DNA from: Bacilli bacterium
GTDB taxonomy: Bacteria > Bacillota_I > Bacilli_A > RFN20 > CAG-826
Length of the DNA: 43,091 bases
NCBI GenBank assembly: GCA_017445245.1
Contig: JAFSUM010000030.1
Coordinates: 1 to 43,091, forward strand
Reading direction: 5' to 3'
Positions 32,676 through 43,091 of the stretch are shown piece after piece (the stretch's first letter is position 1; the number at the start of each line of letters is the position of its first letter). Under the pieces are notes generated by a model. The model made no database searches and was not told the DNA's origin. It worked only from the letters and a program-made list of their open reading frames with translations. Both the position numbers and the translations under genes were made by a program.

Positions 32676-33665
32676 CTAGATAATCGATTCGTATAAAGTT
32701 TTGAGCTTCGTGCCGTGATGGATCAGGTTATGAGATTTGGCGATCACGAAGGCAGAATCTATTGTGCTCTCGGCTTTGCCGGAGTTCAACGCGCTTAGAT
32801 ATTTTCCCATCTCTTCGGGCGTTTCGAAGAAATAGCAGGACTCCCCTTCCACTAGAAGTGGATTCCCTCTTGCGGAAGCGAAGGCCACGACCTGCGTCTT
32901 CGAGGCAAAGGCCTCCATGGGTCCGATGGAATTAGGCCGCATCGAATCGGTCGCGATATAGGCGATCGAGTTCATAAGGGCGCTGCGATAGATGTCGTCC
33001 TGGACGATATTTTGGAAATGGAGGTTGTCCGGTTTCCCGAATCCGCGAATAAAACGGAAGAAGCCGAAACGGTCGTTGCTATAGGTCGAACCGAAGAAAT
33101 AAAACGACAAATTCGGGCAGGCTTTTACGGCTTTCTTAATCGAATTGAAGCCTTTTTTATCGTAATAAGAACCTGTCGCGACAACGATTTTCTCTTCGGG
33201 ACGAACCGCGAAATAACGCTGAAATATACGGCTTTCCGCAGCCGTGTTGGAGAAACGGTTGATGCGGACGGCGGGCTCTAAAACTTCGATGCGGGTGAAT
33301 ACGCCAGACTCCTTCGCGAAGATCTTTAGCCGCTCGGAAGGCACCAAGACGAGGTCTGCGTCATTGAGCATGGAAAGGCCGCGCTTGGTGATTTCTAGCT
33401 TCGTCTTGACGGTCAGGAAGCTGGCCCTAGGGTCATCTTCGGCAAAGAACGCGGAGACGACGCAGGGAACCCCCTCCTCCTTTTTCTCCTTTAGCAATGC
33501 GTGGTCCGAAGGAGCAAGAAAGTGGGCGACGTCCACCTTTTCGCGAGGCGAGTCCACCCACGAGATATCCGCCACCTCACAGGCGCCTTTGAGGGTTTTG
33601 CGTAACCGCGAGCCCTCAAAAGCGTCGGTGGCTTTACGTGTTGAGTAAGGGATAAAGACCTTCAT
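32676..33665 (-). CDS. Glycosyltransferase, GT4-like (GT-B fold)
   Basis: 329 residues. The C-terminal half has the GT-B nucleotide-sugar domain pattern: EEKIVVATGSYYDKKGFNSI, then NLSFYFFGSTY and MRPNSIGPMEAFASKTQVVA, in which the GPMEAFAS stretch with its glutamate fits the GT4 EX7E-like region. The N-terminal half (MKVFIPYSTRKA) is the acceptor domain. No membrane segment or signal peptide. AGGAG precedes the ATG, 12 bases after the gyrA stop. Acceptor and sugar are unknown; glycolipid or polysaccharide synthesis is likely. Its place between gyrA and serS is not a fixed feature of origin regions. Confidence 0.78.
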   Translation of the reverse strand: MKVFIPYSTRKATDAFEGSRLRKTLKGACEVADISWVDSPREKVDVAHFLAPSDHALLKEKKEEGVPCVVSAFFAEDDPRASFLTVKTKLEITKRGLSMLNDADLVLVPSERLKIFAKESGVFTRIEVLEPAVRINRFSNTAAESRIFQRYFAVRPEEKIVVATGSYYDKKGFNSIKKAVKACPNLSFYFFGSTYSNDRFGFFRFIRGFGKPDNLHFQNIVQDDIYRSALMNSIAYIATDSMRPNSIGPMEAFASKTQVVAFASARGNPLLVEGESCYFFETPEEMGKYLSALNSGKAESTIDSAFVIAKSHNLIHHGTKLKTLYESII

Positions 33666-33677
33666 GGGTCTCCTGTT

Positions 33678-36410
33678 TTATTCTTCGCCGCCCTCTTCCG
33701 AAGCGTCTCCGTCGAGAGTATCGGGCGTGAAGGGCTTATCGTCGATGAGGGTTTCATCGATTTCCTGCTCTTCGGGCTCGTATTCTTCCTCTTCGTCGGA
33801 GTGCGGGATGACGGCGATCGAAGCGACGCGGGTATGTTCATCAATATTGATGATCTTAACGCCCTGCGTGTTGCGGCCGGCGATTTTGATTTCGGCGATC
33901 GGGGTGCGGATGACCATACCGGACTGGGTCACGACGAGGAGGTCTTCGTCGCCGTTAACCGCGCGGACGCAGCAGAGCTTGCCGTTTTTGGCGGTCAAAT
34001 TCATGGTCGTAACGCCCTTGGAACCGCGGTGCGTGATGCGGTAGCCGTCGTAATGACGGGTCGTACCATCCTCGAGAACGACGTCTTCGTCCATGGTGTA
34101 GGAGATCTTGCCATAGCCGCGGGTCGAGAGAACGAGGAGCTTGTCGCCTTCGAAGGAGCCGGTGACGCCGACGATCTTCGAGCCGTCCTTGAGGTCCATG
34201 CCGGAGACACCGGTGGCGGAACGGCCCATGATGCGGACTTCGTCTTCCTTGAAGGTGCAGAGCTTGCCGTTGCTGGAAGCCAGAGAGATATAGCAATCGC
34301 CATGGGTGCGCTTGACGTCGAAGAGTTCGTCGCCTTCGCGTAGACCAACCGCGATCTTACCGTTACGGTTGATATTCTCGTATTCCTTGAGGGACGTGCG
34401 TTTGACAAGGCCGTTGACCGAGGTGAAGAAGAGGAAGTTGTCTTCCGCGTAATCTTCGCACGGAACGATGGCGAGAACCTTCTCTTCCTTGTCGAGGTTG
34501 AGGAAGTTCTGGGCCGGGACGCCTTTGCCGATACGACCGGAATCGGGGATCTGGTAGCCGCGGAGGCGGTAGACCCTGCCGAAGGTCGTGAAGAAGAGGA
34601 TGTCGATGTGCGTCTTGGTGTGGACGATGAGCTTGGTGATATCGCCGGCGGTCATCTTCATGCCAGTCAGGCCACGGCCACCGCGGTGCTGGGCGGCGAA
34701 GGTATCGCCATCCATGCGCTTGATGTAGCCGTTGCGGGTGAGGGCGATGATGATGTTCTTTTCGGGGATGAGGTCCTCGTTTTCGATGTCGGCGGACTCG
34801 TCGGAGATCTCGGTGAGACGCTTATCGCCGAACTTGTCTTTGATTTCGGTGATTTCCTTGATCATCAAGTCGACGATGTTGTCGCGCGACGAGAGGAGGC
34901 GGTTGTACTCGGCGATATTGGCTTCGAGCTCGGCTTTTTCGGCCTGGAGTTTGTCTTGCTCCATGCCCTGCAAGCGGCGAAGGGTCATCGCAAGGATGGC
35001 GTCGCACTGCTCGGAGGAGAGGCCAAAGGCTTCGAATAGACGCTGCTTGGATTCGGAATCTTCCTTGGAATCGCGAATGATATGGATGACTTCGTCGATG
35101 TTATCGTGAGCGAGAATCAAGCCGTCGACGATGTGGAGGCGACGGGTGTCTTCGGCGAGAAGGAACTGGGTCCTGCGAGTGAGTACCTTGACCTGGAACT
35201 CCACGTAGTCGCGGAGCAAGGGGACGATGCCAAGCGTCTTCGGGGCACCGTCTTCAAGGCAGAGGTTGATGATGCCAAAATTGGTCTGAAGAGCGGTGTG
35301 CTTGAGGAGGTTGTTCGCGACGACTTCAGGGATGACGTCCTTGCGGAGTTCGATGACGACGCGGATGCCTTCTTTGTTGGATTCGTCGCGGACGTCCGTG
35401 ATGCCTTCGATGACTTTGTCGCGGACGAGCTGGGCGATATTCTCGATCATGCTCGCCTTATTCACCTGATAGGGAATTTCGGTGACGATGATGCGGGATT
35501 TGCCGTTATCCATTTCCTCGATGTGGTATTTGGAACGGATGGTGATCGATCCGGTGCCGGTGCGATAGGCGTCGAGGATGCCCTGACGGCCGAGGATGAT
35601 GCCGCCGGAGGGGAAGTCGGGACCGAAGAGGTATTCGGTCATGATTTCCTCAGGGGTGATATCCGGGTTCTTGGCGACGGCGATTACAGCATCGATGGCT
35701 TCGGACATGTTGTGCGGGGCCATGTTGGTGGCCATACCGACGGCGATGCCTTGGGAGCCGTTGACGATGAGGTTCGGGAAGCGCGAAGGAAGAACTTCCG
35801 GTTCCTGGAGGGTACCGTCGTAGTTGGGAACGAAATCGACCGTGTCTTTGTCGAGGTCGCGGACCATTTCGAGGGAGAGTTTGCTCATTCTGGCCTCGGT
35901 GTAACGCATGGCGGCGGCTTCGTCGCCGTCGATGTCGCCGAAGTTACCGTGGCCGTCGACGAGGGTGTAACGGAGGGAGAATGGTTGGGCCAAACGGACG
36001 AGGGTGCCATAGAGGGCAGAGTCGCCGTGGGGGTGATATTTACCCATGACGTCGCCGACGATACGGGCGCATTTCATATGCGGCTTGGAAGGAAGCATGT
36101 TGGTTTCCTTCATGCCGTAGATGATGCGGCGCTGAACGGGTTTGAAGCCGTCGCGGACATCGGGGATGGCACGGGAAACGATGACCGACATCGAGTAGTC
36201 GAGGAAGGCGGTACGCACTTCGCTCGTAACATCGCGGTCGATCAAACCGGGGATGATGCCGGAGACGGCGGCCTCATGGCCGAACATGGAGTCTTCGGAT
36301 TGGGCTCCCTCGTGGGAGAAATGAGGGATGACGTCCGCTTCTTCGACGGCGTCTTCTTTTTCTTCTTCGGGCTCTTCGCCTTCGAGGATTTTCTTTTCGT
36401 CGTTATCCAT
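33678..36410 (-). CDS. gyrA: DNA gyrase subunit A
   Basis: 910 residues, longer than the usual ~820-880 because of an acidic N-terminal extension (~55 residues) and an acidic C-terminal tail. Catalytic Tyr170 in [10 protein letters not shown] (E. coli Tyr122). The C-terminal beta-pinwheel has a GyrA box QHRGGRG. In the quinolone region, Ser131 matches E. coli Ser83, but Gly135 (codon 36006-36008) stands where E. coli has Asp87 and most Bacillota have Glu or Asp. With GyrB it introduces negative supercoils. AAAGGAG precedes the ATG; 18 bases after gyrB. Gyrase rather than topoisomerase IV, by the box and by position. Confidence 0.96.
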   Translation of the reverse strand: MDNDEKKILEGEEPEEEKEDAVEEADVIPHFSHEGAQSEDSMFGHEAAVSGIIPGLIDRDVTSEVRTAFLDYSMSVIVSRAIPDVRDGFKPVQRRIIYGMKETNMLPSKPHMKCARIVGDVMGKYHPHGDSALYGTLVRLAQPFSLRYTLVDGHGNFGDIDGDEAAAMRYTEARMSKLSLEMVRDLDKDTVDFVPNYDGTLQEPEVLPSRFPNLIVNGSQGIAVGMATNMAPHNMSEAIDAVIAVAKNPDITPEEIMTEYLFGPDFPSGGIILGRQGILDAYRTGTGSITIRSKYHIEEMDNGKSRIIVTEIPYQVNKASMIENIAQLVRDKVIEGITDVRDESNKEGIRVVIELRKDVIPEVVANNLLKHTALQTNFGIINLCLEDGAPKTLGIVPLLRDYVEFQVKVLTRRTQFLLAEDTRRLHIVDGLILAHDNIDEVIHIIRDSKEDSESKQRLFEAFGLSSEQCDAILAMTLRRLQGMEQDKLQAEKAELEANIAEYNRLLSSRDNIVDLMIKEITEIKDKFGDKRLTEISDESADIENEDLIPEKNIIIALTRNGYIKRMDGDTFAAQHRGGRGLTGMKMTAGDITKLIVHTKTHIDILFFTTFGRVYRLRGYQIPDSGRIGKGVPAQNFLNLDKEEKVLAIVPCEDYAEDNFLFFTSVNGLVKRTSLKEYENINRNGKIAVGLREGDELFDVKRTHGDCYISLASSNGKLCTFKEDEVRIMGRSATGVSGMDLKDGSKIVGVTGSFEGDKLLVLSTRGYGKISYTMDEDVVLEDGTTRHYDGYRITHRGSKGVTTMNLTAKNGKLCCVRAVNGDEDLLVVTQSGMVIRTPIAEIKIAGRNTQGVKIINIDEHTRVASIAVIPHSDEEEEYEPEEQEIDETLIDDKPFTPDTLDGDASEEGGEE

Positions 36411-36428
36411 TTTTGGTCTCCTTTCTCA

Positions 36429-38477
<2,049 letters not shown>

Positions 38478-39548
38478 CTAGTTCCTCCTTGCAGCAGTAT
38501 TGCGGGCGACCTCGATCACGGAGGCGCCTTCTAGTTTTAGTTGGGTCGCGGTCAGGAAGCTCTGCCCTAATTCCTTCAACAGGGAGAGCAGCCTTGCGAC
38601 ATGGTTGGCGTCAAGTTCGCTCGTGACGTCATCGAGCACGCAGATGGGCTTTTTGGTCTCCTCTTCCACTAAGAAGAAGGTGGAGAGCTTGAGGGCCAAG
38701 GCGGCCATCCGGTTTTCGCCTTGCGAACCACGAGAGGCGATATCCCGCCCGTCGATGCGGAGGGAGAAGTCCTCTCGATGGATTCCGACGGAGGTCGATT
38801 TGTGAGCCAAGTCGCTCTCCAAAGCCTCGGAATAGGCCTTTTTCGCTCGTTCGGCGAAGGATCCGTCGTCTTTCACGAATCCGCGATAGACGAGCCCGCA
38901 GGAGGCATCCACGCCCCTTAGACGCCCCAGCACCTTGGGCAAGACGCCGTTCAGCGAGGTGACGTACATCGTCCTATAACGGTCGATCGGCTCGGCGACT
39001 TGGATGAGTTGGTCGGTGACCACCTCCAATAACGCCTTGTCGGGATTAGATTGTTTTAGCAATGCGTTTCTTTGCTTCAACAACCGATTCGACCGCCCGA
39101 GCAGGTTCATGTAGTCGGCCGATACCTTGCTAAGGCTCATGTCCAGGAACGCCCTTCTCTCGCTAGGCGACCCCTGGAAGAGGGTAACGTCAGAGGGCGA
39201 GAAGAGGACGACGTTGACGAGCTTGCTCAGTTCGGCCAGTCGGCGGAGCGGTTTGCCATTTAGGAAGACGGATTTGCCTTCGGGTCCGATGCGGATGAGA
39301 ATCTCGCGGCGGAGATTCCCTTCCCGGACATAGGCCGTAACGCTTCCTTCGACAGAGCCGTCCCTTACGAGGTCCTGCTCTTCGTTCGTCCGCCATGAAC
39401 GGGCCAACGAGAGGAGGTAGACGGCTTCGGCGAGGTTTGTCTTGCCGGAACCGTTCCCCCCGAGGATCAGGTTTTCCCTTCCCCCGAATTCGATATCGAG
39501 GTTTCGGTAATTCCGGAAATCCTTCAGGACAAGTCTTTTAAGGATCAT
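38478..39548 (-). CDS. recF: DNA replication and repair protein RecF
   Basis: 356 residues, the usual length. ATPase of the SMC/Rad50 type: Walker A GGNGSGKTNLAEAVYLLS near residue 33, signature SRGSQGENRMAALALKLS, Walker B ICVLDDVTSELD. It loads RecA at gapped DNA with RecO and RecR. The start overlaps the S4-domain gene's stop by ATGA. Note the start LKDFRNYRNLDIEF, which is the RecF hallmark. Confidence 0.95.
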   Translation of the reverse strand: MILKRLVLKDFRNYRNLDIEFGGRENLILGGNGSGKTNLAEAVYLLSLARSWRTNEEQDLVRDGSVEGSVTAYVREGNLRREILIRIGPEGKSVFLNGKPLRRLAELSKLVNVVLFSPSDVTLFQGSPSERRAFLDMSLSKVSADYMNLLGRSNRLLKQRNALLKQSNPDKALLEVVTDQLIQVAEPIDRYRTMYVTSLNGVLPKVLGRLRGVDASCGLVYRGFVKDDGSFAERAKKAYSEALESDLAHKSTSVGIHREDFSLRIDGRDIASRGSQGENRMAALALKLSTFFLVEEETKKPICVLDDVTSELDANHVARLLSLLKELGQSFLTATQLKLEGASVIEVARNTAARRN

Positions 39549-39757
39549 GAGGCGATCCGGTAGGTTCCGCCCTTAACGACTACTAAGTCGCCCGGGTAGA
39601 GCTTTCGGCCTCGCCGCTGGTCAACCTCGCCATTCACCAGGACCCTCTCGGTTTGGAGGAAGAATTTCGCTTCCCCGCCGTTTCCGATGAGGTTCGCCAA
39701 CTTGAGCAGCTGCCCGAGGGCGATGTAGGGAGTGGTGATTTTGACTTCGCGTTCCAT
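39545..39757 (-). CDS. yaaA: S4-domain RNA-binding protein of the YaaA/RlbA type
   Basis: 70 residues: IALGQLLKLANLIGNGGEAK, then FFLQTERVLVNGEVDQRRGR and KLYPGD, a complete S4 fold. Small S4 proteins stand between dnaN and recF in most Bacillota. The role is probably RNA or ribosome binding; precise function uncertain. The ATG has no strong ribosome binding site. Its stop overlaps recF. Upstream lie the dnaN terminator and a palindrome (39793-39811). Confidence 0.9.
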   Translation of the reverse strand: MEREVKITTPYIALGQLLKLANLIGNGGEAKFFLQTERVLVNGEVDQRRGRKLYPGDLVVVKGGTYRIAS

Positions 39758-39792
39758 GTTCGATAAAAGACGGTTTTCACCGCTGGAATTAG

Positions 39793-39811
39793 TTTACTAC
39801 ATAGTAGTAAA
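39793..39811. repeat. Palindrome upstream of yaaA
   Basis: TTTACTAC-ATA-GTAGTAAA, perfect 8-base arms, 36 bases before the yaaA start. It overlaps the end of the dnaN terminator. It may be an operator or promoter part for yaaA-recF-gyrB-gyrA, or a second hairpin; no assigned function. Confidence 0.5.
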
Positions 39812-39834
39812 AAAAGGTAGTCCTTTCGACCACC
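39809..39834 (-). terminator. Terminator after dnaN
   Basis: Minus strand GGTGGTC-GAAA-GGACTACC stem (plus 39816-39834) followed by seven T (plus 39809-39815), about 20 bases after the dnaN stop. dnaN is thus separated from the recF-gyrase genes. Confidence 0.8.
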
Positions 39835-39855
39835 CTTTTAATGGTTTTTTTTCGT

Positions 39856-40977
39856 TTAATAAGTGCGCATTGGAGTGACCAATTCGATCACCGAGTCATC
39901 TTTGGGGTTTTGGACGACAAAGGGCTTCATTTCGGCTTGGAAGCAAAGGCGCACATCCTCGGTTTTGAGGGCTTTGATCGCATCGACGACGAAGGCCGAA
40001 TTGAAGGAAACGTCCAAGCGTTCGCCCGTATATTGGAAGGTGCGGATGGATTCCAAGGCGGAGCCGGTTTGTTCGCCCCTAGCGGAAACCTGCACTTCTT
40101 CCTCACTCATGGAGAGTTTGACGACCGAATCGCGCTCGGCGGAGATCAGCGAGGCACGAGACATGGCCGAGAGGAGCTCTTGGGCATTGACTTCGAGGAA
40201 GTAATTGAAGGTCAAGGGAATGATCGTGCGAGAGACCGGGAAATTGCCGGAAACCAGGCGCGAGCAGACGACGATGTTTTCGAAGAGGAAGAGGATGCTC
40301 GATTCGGAGACGGCGAGGGTCACGCGGTCCACGCCTTCGAATAGACGAGAGACGTCGACGAGCGTCTTCGCGGGAACGTTGCAGACGAAACGGGCATCAG
40401 AATCGATGTTGATGGTCTTCCTAGCTAGACGTGCCGAGTCGGTCGCCGTGGCCGTCAGAATGCCGTTTCCGGCCTCCAGATTGACGGCGGTGAGAATCGG
40501 GCGCTGCTCCTTGTTGGAGGCGGCGAAGGCGGATTGCTCAATCGCTTGGATCAAATCCGAGGCAGGAAGAGTGAGGATGACCCCATTGGGTTCGAGGTCG
40601 ATATCGGCAAACTCGCTGGCCTTCACGCAGTTGAGGCGGATGGAGGAACGGCCGTCATCGATTTTGGCGATGCACTCGTCGATGATTTCGAGGGAGAGTT
40701 CGGCCCCTTCCATCAAACGGACTTCTTCGGTGAGGAGTTTGGCATTGACCAAAGCGGAGCCTAGGCCATAGGCGCGAATGACTTCCTTTTCGCCGACGCG
40801 ATAGGGAACAAGGGCTTTGATGGTGATTTCCTTGCTGGTTCCGGTGATCTCCAAACCCTTTTCGTTAAGATTGAGTTTGAGATTGCTTAAAAGCGGATCC
40901 GGGGATTTGCCACCGATCGCCTTCGAGGCGACGGCCAAGCCTTTGAGGAACTGTTCTTTGTCGATGCTCAGACGCAT
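39856..40977 (-). CDS. dnaN: DNA polymerase III beta clamp
   Basis: 373 residues, the usual length. Three clamp domains; N-terminal MRLSIDKEQFLKGLAVASKA and C-terminal IELVTPMRTY, the beta-clamp ending. It forms the sliding ring for the replicative polymerase. AAGGAGG precedes the ATG. It has its own promoter in the dnaA-dnaN gap and its own terminator. Confidence 0.96.
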   Translation of the reverse strand: MRLSIDKEQFLKGLAVASKAIGGKSPDPLLSNLKLNLNEKGLEITGTSKEITIKALVPYRVGEKEVIRAYGLGSALVNAKLLTEEVRLMEGAELSLEIIDECIAKIDDGRSSIRLNCVKASEFADIDLEPNGVILTLPASDLIQAIEQSAFAASNKEQRPILTAVNLEAGNGILTATATDSARLARKTINIDSDARFVCNVPAKTLVDVSRLFEGVDRVTLAVSESSILFLFENIVVCSRLVSGNFPVSRTIIPLTFNYFLEVNAQELLSAMSRASLISAERDSVVKLSMSEEEVQVSARGEQTGSALESIRTFQYTGERLDVSFNSAFVVDAIKALKTEDVRLCFQAEMKPFVVQNPKDDSVIELVTPMRTY

Positions 40978-41079
40978 ATTTCTTTCCTCCTTACTCCATT
41001 AATTTGTTTTGAATTCTTATATTAGTTTTATTAAGGGCTGTGCGCAGTGTGCGTAACTCTTCCGCGCAGGTCGTGGCAC

Positions 41080-41108
41080 ATTGTATCATGCGACGACGTT
41101 TTCTTGAA
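41080..41108 (-). promoter_or_regulatory. Promoter of dnaN
   Basis: Minus strand: -35 TTCAAG (plus 41103-41108), 17-base spacer, -10 TACAAT (plus 41080-41085) preceded by TGA, so also an extended -10. The leader to dnaN is about 95 bases. Confidence 0.7.
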
Positions 41109-41110
41109 TA

Positions 41111-41129
41111 CTTTATTTAATAAATAAAG
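41111..41129 (-). terminator. AT-rich palindrome directly after dnaA
   Basis: CTTTATTTAATAAATAAAG is a perfect 9+1+9 palindrome 5 bases beyond the dnaA stop and just upstream of the dnaN promoter. It could be a weak terminator or a protein-binding site. Confidence 0.4.
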
Positions 41130-41134
41130 GGTAT

Positions 41135-42490
41135 TTAGGATAACTTCGCTTTCAACTCGGATATCGCCTTTTGCATATCGGCGTCGGTTTTCAACGATTT
41201 CTCCACTTTTTCTACACCTTTCATCGCGGTGGCGTGGTCGCGGCCTCCAAAGACTTGCCCGATTTTGGTGAACGGGGTATCCAGAAGCGACTTCACGAGA
41301 TACATGGCGATGTGACGGGCCAAGGCGATTTGCGAGGTGCGAATCTTGCCGGTTATCTGCGAAGGCGTCAGGTTGTAATAATCCGCGACGACAGCGATGA
41401 TTCGGGTCTCCGTGACCTTTGTGCGGTCTTCCTGGGCCGAGATGAGACCGCGGATAGCCTCGGTGGCCACGGGCATCGTGATGTGCTTCGTCGGATGCAT
41501 GTTGATCGTGTAGAAGAGGAGGCGAGTAAGCGCACCTTCAAGCTCGCGGACGTTATTCGAGAAGCGGGAAGCCAAGAAGGCAATGACGTCATCATCGAAA
41601 TCGTGAACGTCGAGACCGCCTGCCGCAATTTTATTGCGAAGAATCGCTTTGGAAGTTTCGAGGTCCGGGCGTTTGATGGAGAGGACCAAGCCGGCCTGGA
41701 ATCTGGATTTAAGACGTTCGTCGAGGCCTTCGAGAAGATTCGGGGCCTGATCGGAGGTGATGACGATTTGCTTTCCGGCTTTGATTAGGTCCGCGAAGAC
41801 GACGAAGAACATCTCCATCGTTTTCTTTTTGCCGATGAGGAATTGGATATCGTCAATCAAAAGGACATCGACTTCGTTCTTGAAGAATTCCTTGAGACTT
41901 TCCTCTTCCTTGTAGCCTTGGGCGAAGCGGATGTATTCGTCGATGAAGTCCGCCGCGGCAATGTAGAGGACCTTAGAGGTCGGGGAATCGGCGTGAATGG
42001 CGTTACCAATGGCCTGCATCAAGTGGGTTTTGCCCAAACCGGACTCGCTATAAAGGAGCAACGGATTGAACAATTTGCCCGGGCTATTCGCGATCATGAG
42101 GGAAGCTTGGTAGGCTTCGCGGTTGGGGTCGCCGACCACGAAAGCGTCAAACGTGAACTTCGAATCGAGATGACTATCCGCGAAGAAACGGGGCTTCCCC
42201 TTCTTGTCTTCGTGAATCTTTTTGGCTTCGGATTTTTCGACAAAGCGAATTTGGAAGTTTGTGCCGGTAACCTCTTCGACGCAAGAAGTGGCAAGCTCTT
42301 TGTATTTTTGCTCGATGATGATGGGCGCCAACGAAGAATTCGTGACGACGATCATCGTGCTTCCGTCGAGGGAATCGATATAGGTCCCATCGAAAAAGGC
42401 GTCGTAGACTTTTTGGTCCCTAAGTCTGTCTTTGATTTTGACGAGAACGCGGTCCCAGAGCTGTGCGATTTCGGATACGGTTGAATTCAT
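41135..42490 (-). CDS. dnaA: Chromosomal replication initiator DnaA
   Basis: 451 residues from the ATG at 42490, chosen because AGGAGG lies 7 bases upstream; an in-frame ATG at 42547 lies upstream of the -10 box. N-terminal domain I (EIAQLWDRVLVKIKDRL), AAA+ domain with Walker A SESGLGKTHL (148-157) and Walker B VLLIDDIQFL, and the C-terminal DNA-binding domain with the signature GGRDHATAMKGVEKVEK. It binds DnaA boxes and opens oriC. The boxes at 42617-42883 lie upstream, so autoregulation is likely. Confidence 0.96.
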   Translation of the reverse strand: MNSTVSEIAQLWDRVLVKIKDRLRDQKVYDAFFDGTYIDSLDGSTMIVVTNSSLAPIIIEQKYKELATSCVEEVTGTNFQIRFVEKSEAKKIHEDKKGKPRFFADSHLDSKFTFDAFVVGDPNREAYQASLMIANSPGKLFNPLLLYSESGLGKTHLMQAIGNAIHADSPTSKVLYIAAADFIDEYIRFAQGYKEEESLKEFFKNEVDVLLIDDIQFLIGKKKTMEMFFVVFADLIKAGKQIVITSDQAPNLLEGLDERLKSRFQAGLVLSIKRPDLETSKAILRNKIAAGGLDVHDFDDDVIAFLASRFSNNVRELEGALTRLLFYTINMHPTKHITMPVATEAIRGLISAQEDRTKVTETRIIAVVADYYNLTPSQITGKIRTSQIALARHIAMYLVKSLLDTPFTKIGQVFGGRDHATAMKGVEKVEKSLKTDADMQKAISELKAKLS

Positions 42491-42512
42491 GTCGGGGCCT
42501 CCTGCAGGGAGA

Positions 42513-42518
42513 ATTATA
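42513..42518 (-). promoter_or_regulatory. -10 element of dnaA
   Basis: Minus strand TATAAT, 22 bases before the ATG, leaving a very short leader. No good -35 box at 16-18 bases. Confidence 0.55.
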
Positions 42519-42616
42519 GAATTCGTAGTGCGGTTTTCCATGGGCAATTTTTACGAAAATTAAACTGCGCACACCCCAAGGGTCCAAAGATGCCTAGATA
42601 TAGGCGTTTTTACTGC

Positions 42617-42883
42617 TTATTCACTTTTTCACATTGTGCAAAACTTGTGGAAAACTTTTGATGAAATTATCAAGTGTGCATAACTTGGATTTGTAAACGT
42701 TTTCAGCACATGCGATACCCGATAAAAAATAACGATGATTTCTCGACAAAATTGAATTTGGTAATAGAAAATGTGAACGATTGATAACAAGGGTGTGGGT
42801 TGACAAAACAGTACTAAAATCCCTTCCCAAACCCCAGTTTACGCACTGTGCGGAACCCTTGTTTTTGGGCAAAATGTGAAAAA
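42617..42883. other. oriC region: DnaA box cluster upstream of dnaA
   Basis: Matches to TTWTNCACA: TTTTTCACA (42625-42633, plus); on the minus strand TTTTGCACA (42635-42643), TTTTCCACA (42646-42654), TTATGCACA (42675-42683) and TTTTTCACA (42875-42883); plus a one-mismatch TTATTCACT (42617-42625). Four to five boxes are packed in ~70 bases. An AT-rich stretch (42720-42780) between the two groups could be the unwinding element. Together with the dnaA gene order this marks the chromosomal origin. Confidence 0.8.
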
Positions 42884-43091
42884 AAGTGTCAACGGCAAGG
42901 AAAACGGCTTCCCTCGAAACACTCCTTTGCCCTTTTATGCCTATATGCGTTTGATAGTTCGCAAGTAAATCGCAACAGCCGGCCGGCGCGCGAGGAAACG
43001 TAGTCACGATGGCCGGTTTTCTCCGTCCGAAAACCCATAAGGAGGCCGATTTCCCCCGTTTTCGCCCCTTTTTCGGGCGTGCGAAAGCCCG
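42884..43091. other. Right-hand end without a supported gene
   Basis: No convincing frame or RNA. GC-rich patches such as CAGCCGGCCGGCGCGCG (42975-42991) and a hairpin-forming CGCCCCTTTTTCGGGCG (43064-43080). In Bacillota the next gene on this side is usually rpmH, which is not reached here. Confidence 0.5.

Noticed and set aside
42621-43007. 128-codon minus frame across the DnaA boxes
   Set aside because: Overlaps the origin sequence, has no family signal and no ribosome binding site.

Overview
The window is a bacterial chromosome segment that ends at the replication origin. At the right end, on the minus strand, lies dnaA-dnaN-yaaA-recF-gyrB-gyrA, with a cluster of DnaA boxes upstream of dnaA. 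Next come a glycosyltransferase, serS, the small SRP RNA and tadA. Gene order, strong AGGAGG-type ribosome binding sites, many extended -10 (TGnTATAAT) promoters, standard-code stops and roughly even base composition suggest a Bacillota/Bacilli relative, perhaps an uncultured gut lineage near RF39/RFN20. The phylum call is fairly safe; the lineage is inference.

Layout. 1-3100: a 5'-truncated fusion of an amino-acid permease (APC) module to an HD-GYP domain, then a LacA/Maa-type acetyltransferase. About 3180-17390: an accessory island at the 3' end of rlmD, built from at least two elements. The same 22-bp core, which encodes the HVETVAM end of RlmD, occurs three times (3212-3233, 6262-6283, 17363-17384). 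The right-hand element (about 11.1 kb) carries a large serine recombinase, a SHOCT-like small protein, a Rep_trans/NicK-type relaxase with a candidate oriT inside its gene, a divergent XRE regulator, a YhcG/DUF1016 nuclease-fold protein, gene remnants, and two fused ABC exporters, the first with an N-terminal XRE domain. It has no conjugation machinery, so it looks like an integrative mobilizable element. The left-hand element (about 3 kb) holds a DUF234-type AAA ATPase and an unknown protein and has lost its recombinase. 17.3-31.2 kb: rlmD, metG, rpmE, an MBL-fold hydrolase, tldD-pmbA, a five-gene run (P-type ATPase, psuG, tetR, iron alcohol dehydrogenase, membrane protein), tadA and SRP RNA. 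31.4-43.1 kb: serS, glycosyltransferase, then the gyrase/dnaA origin cluster.

The main new observation is that the recombinase gene is split by its own integration. Its reading frame crosses the att core at 6262-6283 and ends on a short foreign tail. The matching 3' end, open for 50 codons in the same frame, sits at the far end of the element (17211-17361). The circular form should therefore encode a longer recombinase (about 639 instead of 604 residues). The same att DNA in another frame on the same strand supplies the C-terminus of RlmD, so one short stretch serves as att site and two coding frames.

Other points: the HTH-ABC-permease fusion with a 15-bp palindrome upstream; a 28-bp piece of the DUF1016 gene repeated in its own leader with a perfect 13-bp palindrome; glycine at the GyrA position matching E. 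coli Asp87; and an M50-like membrane protein lacking the HExxH residues.
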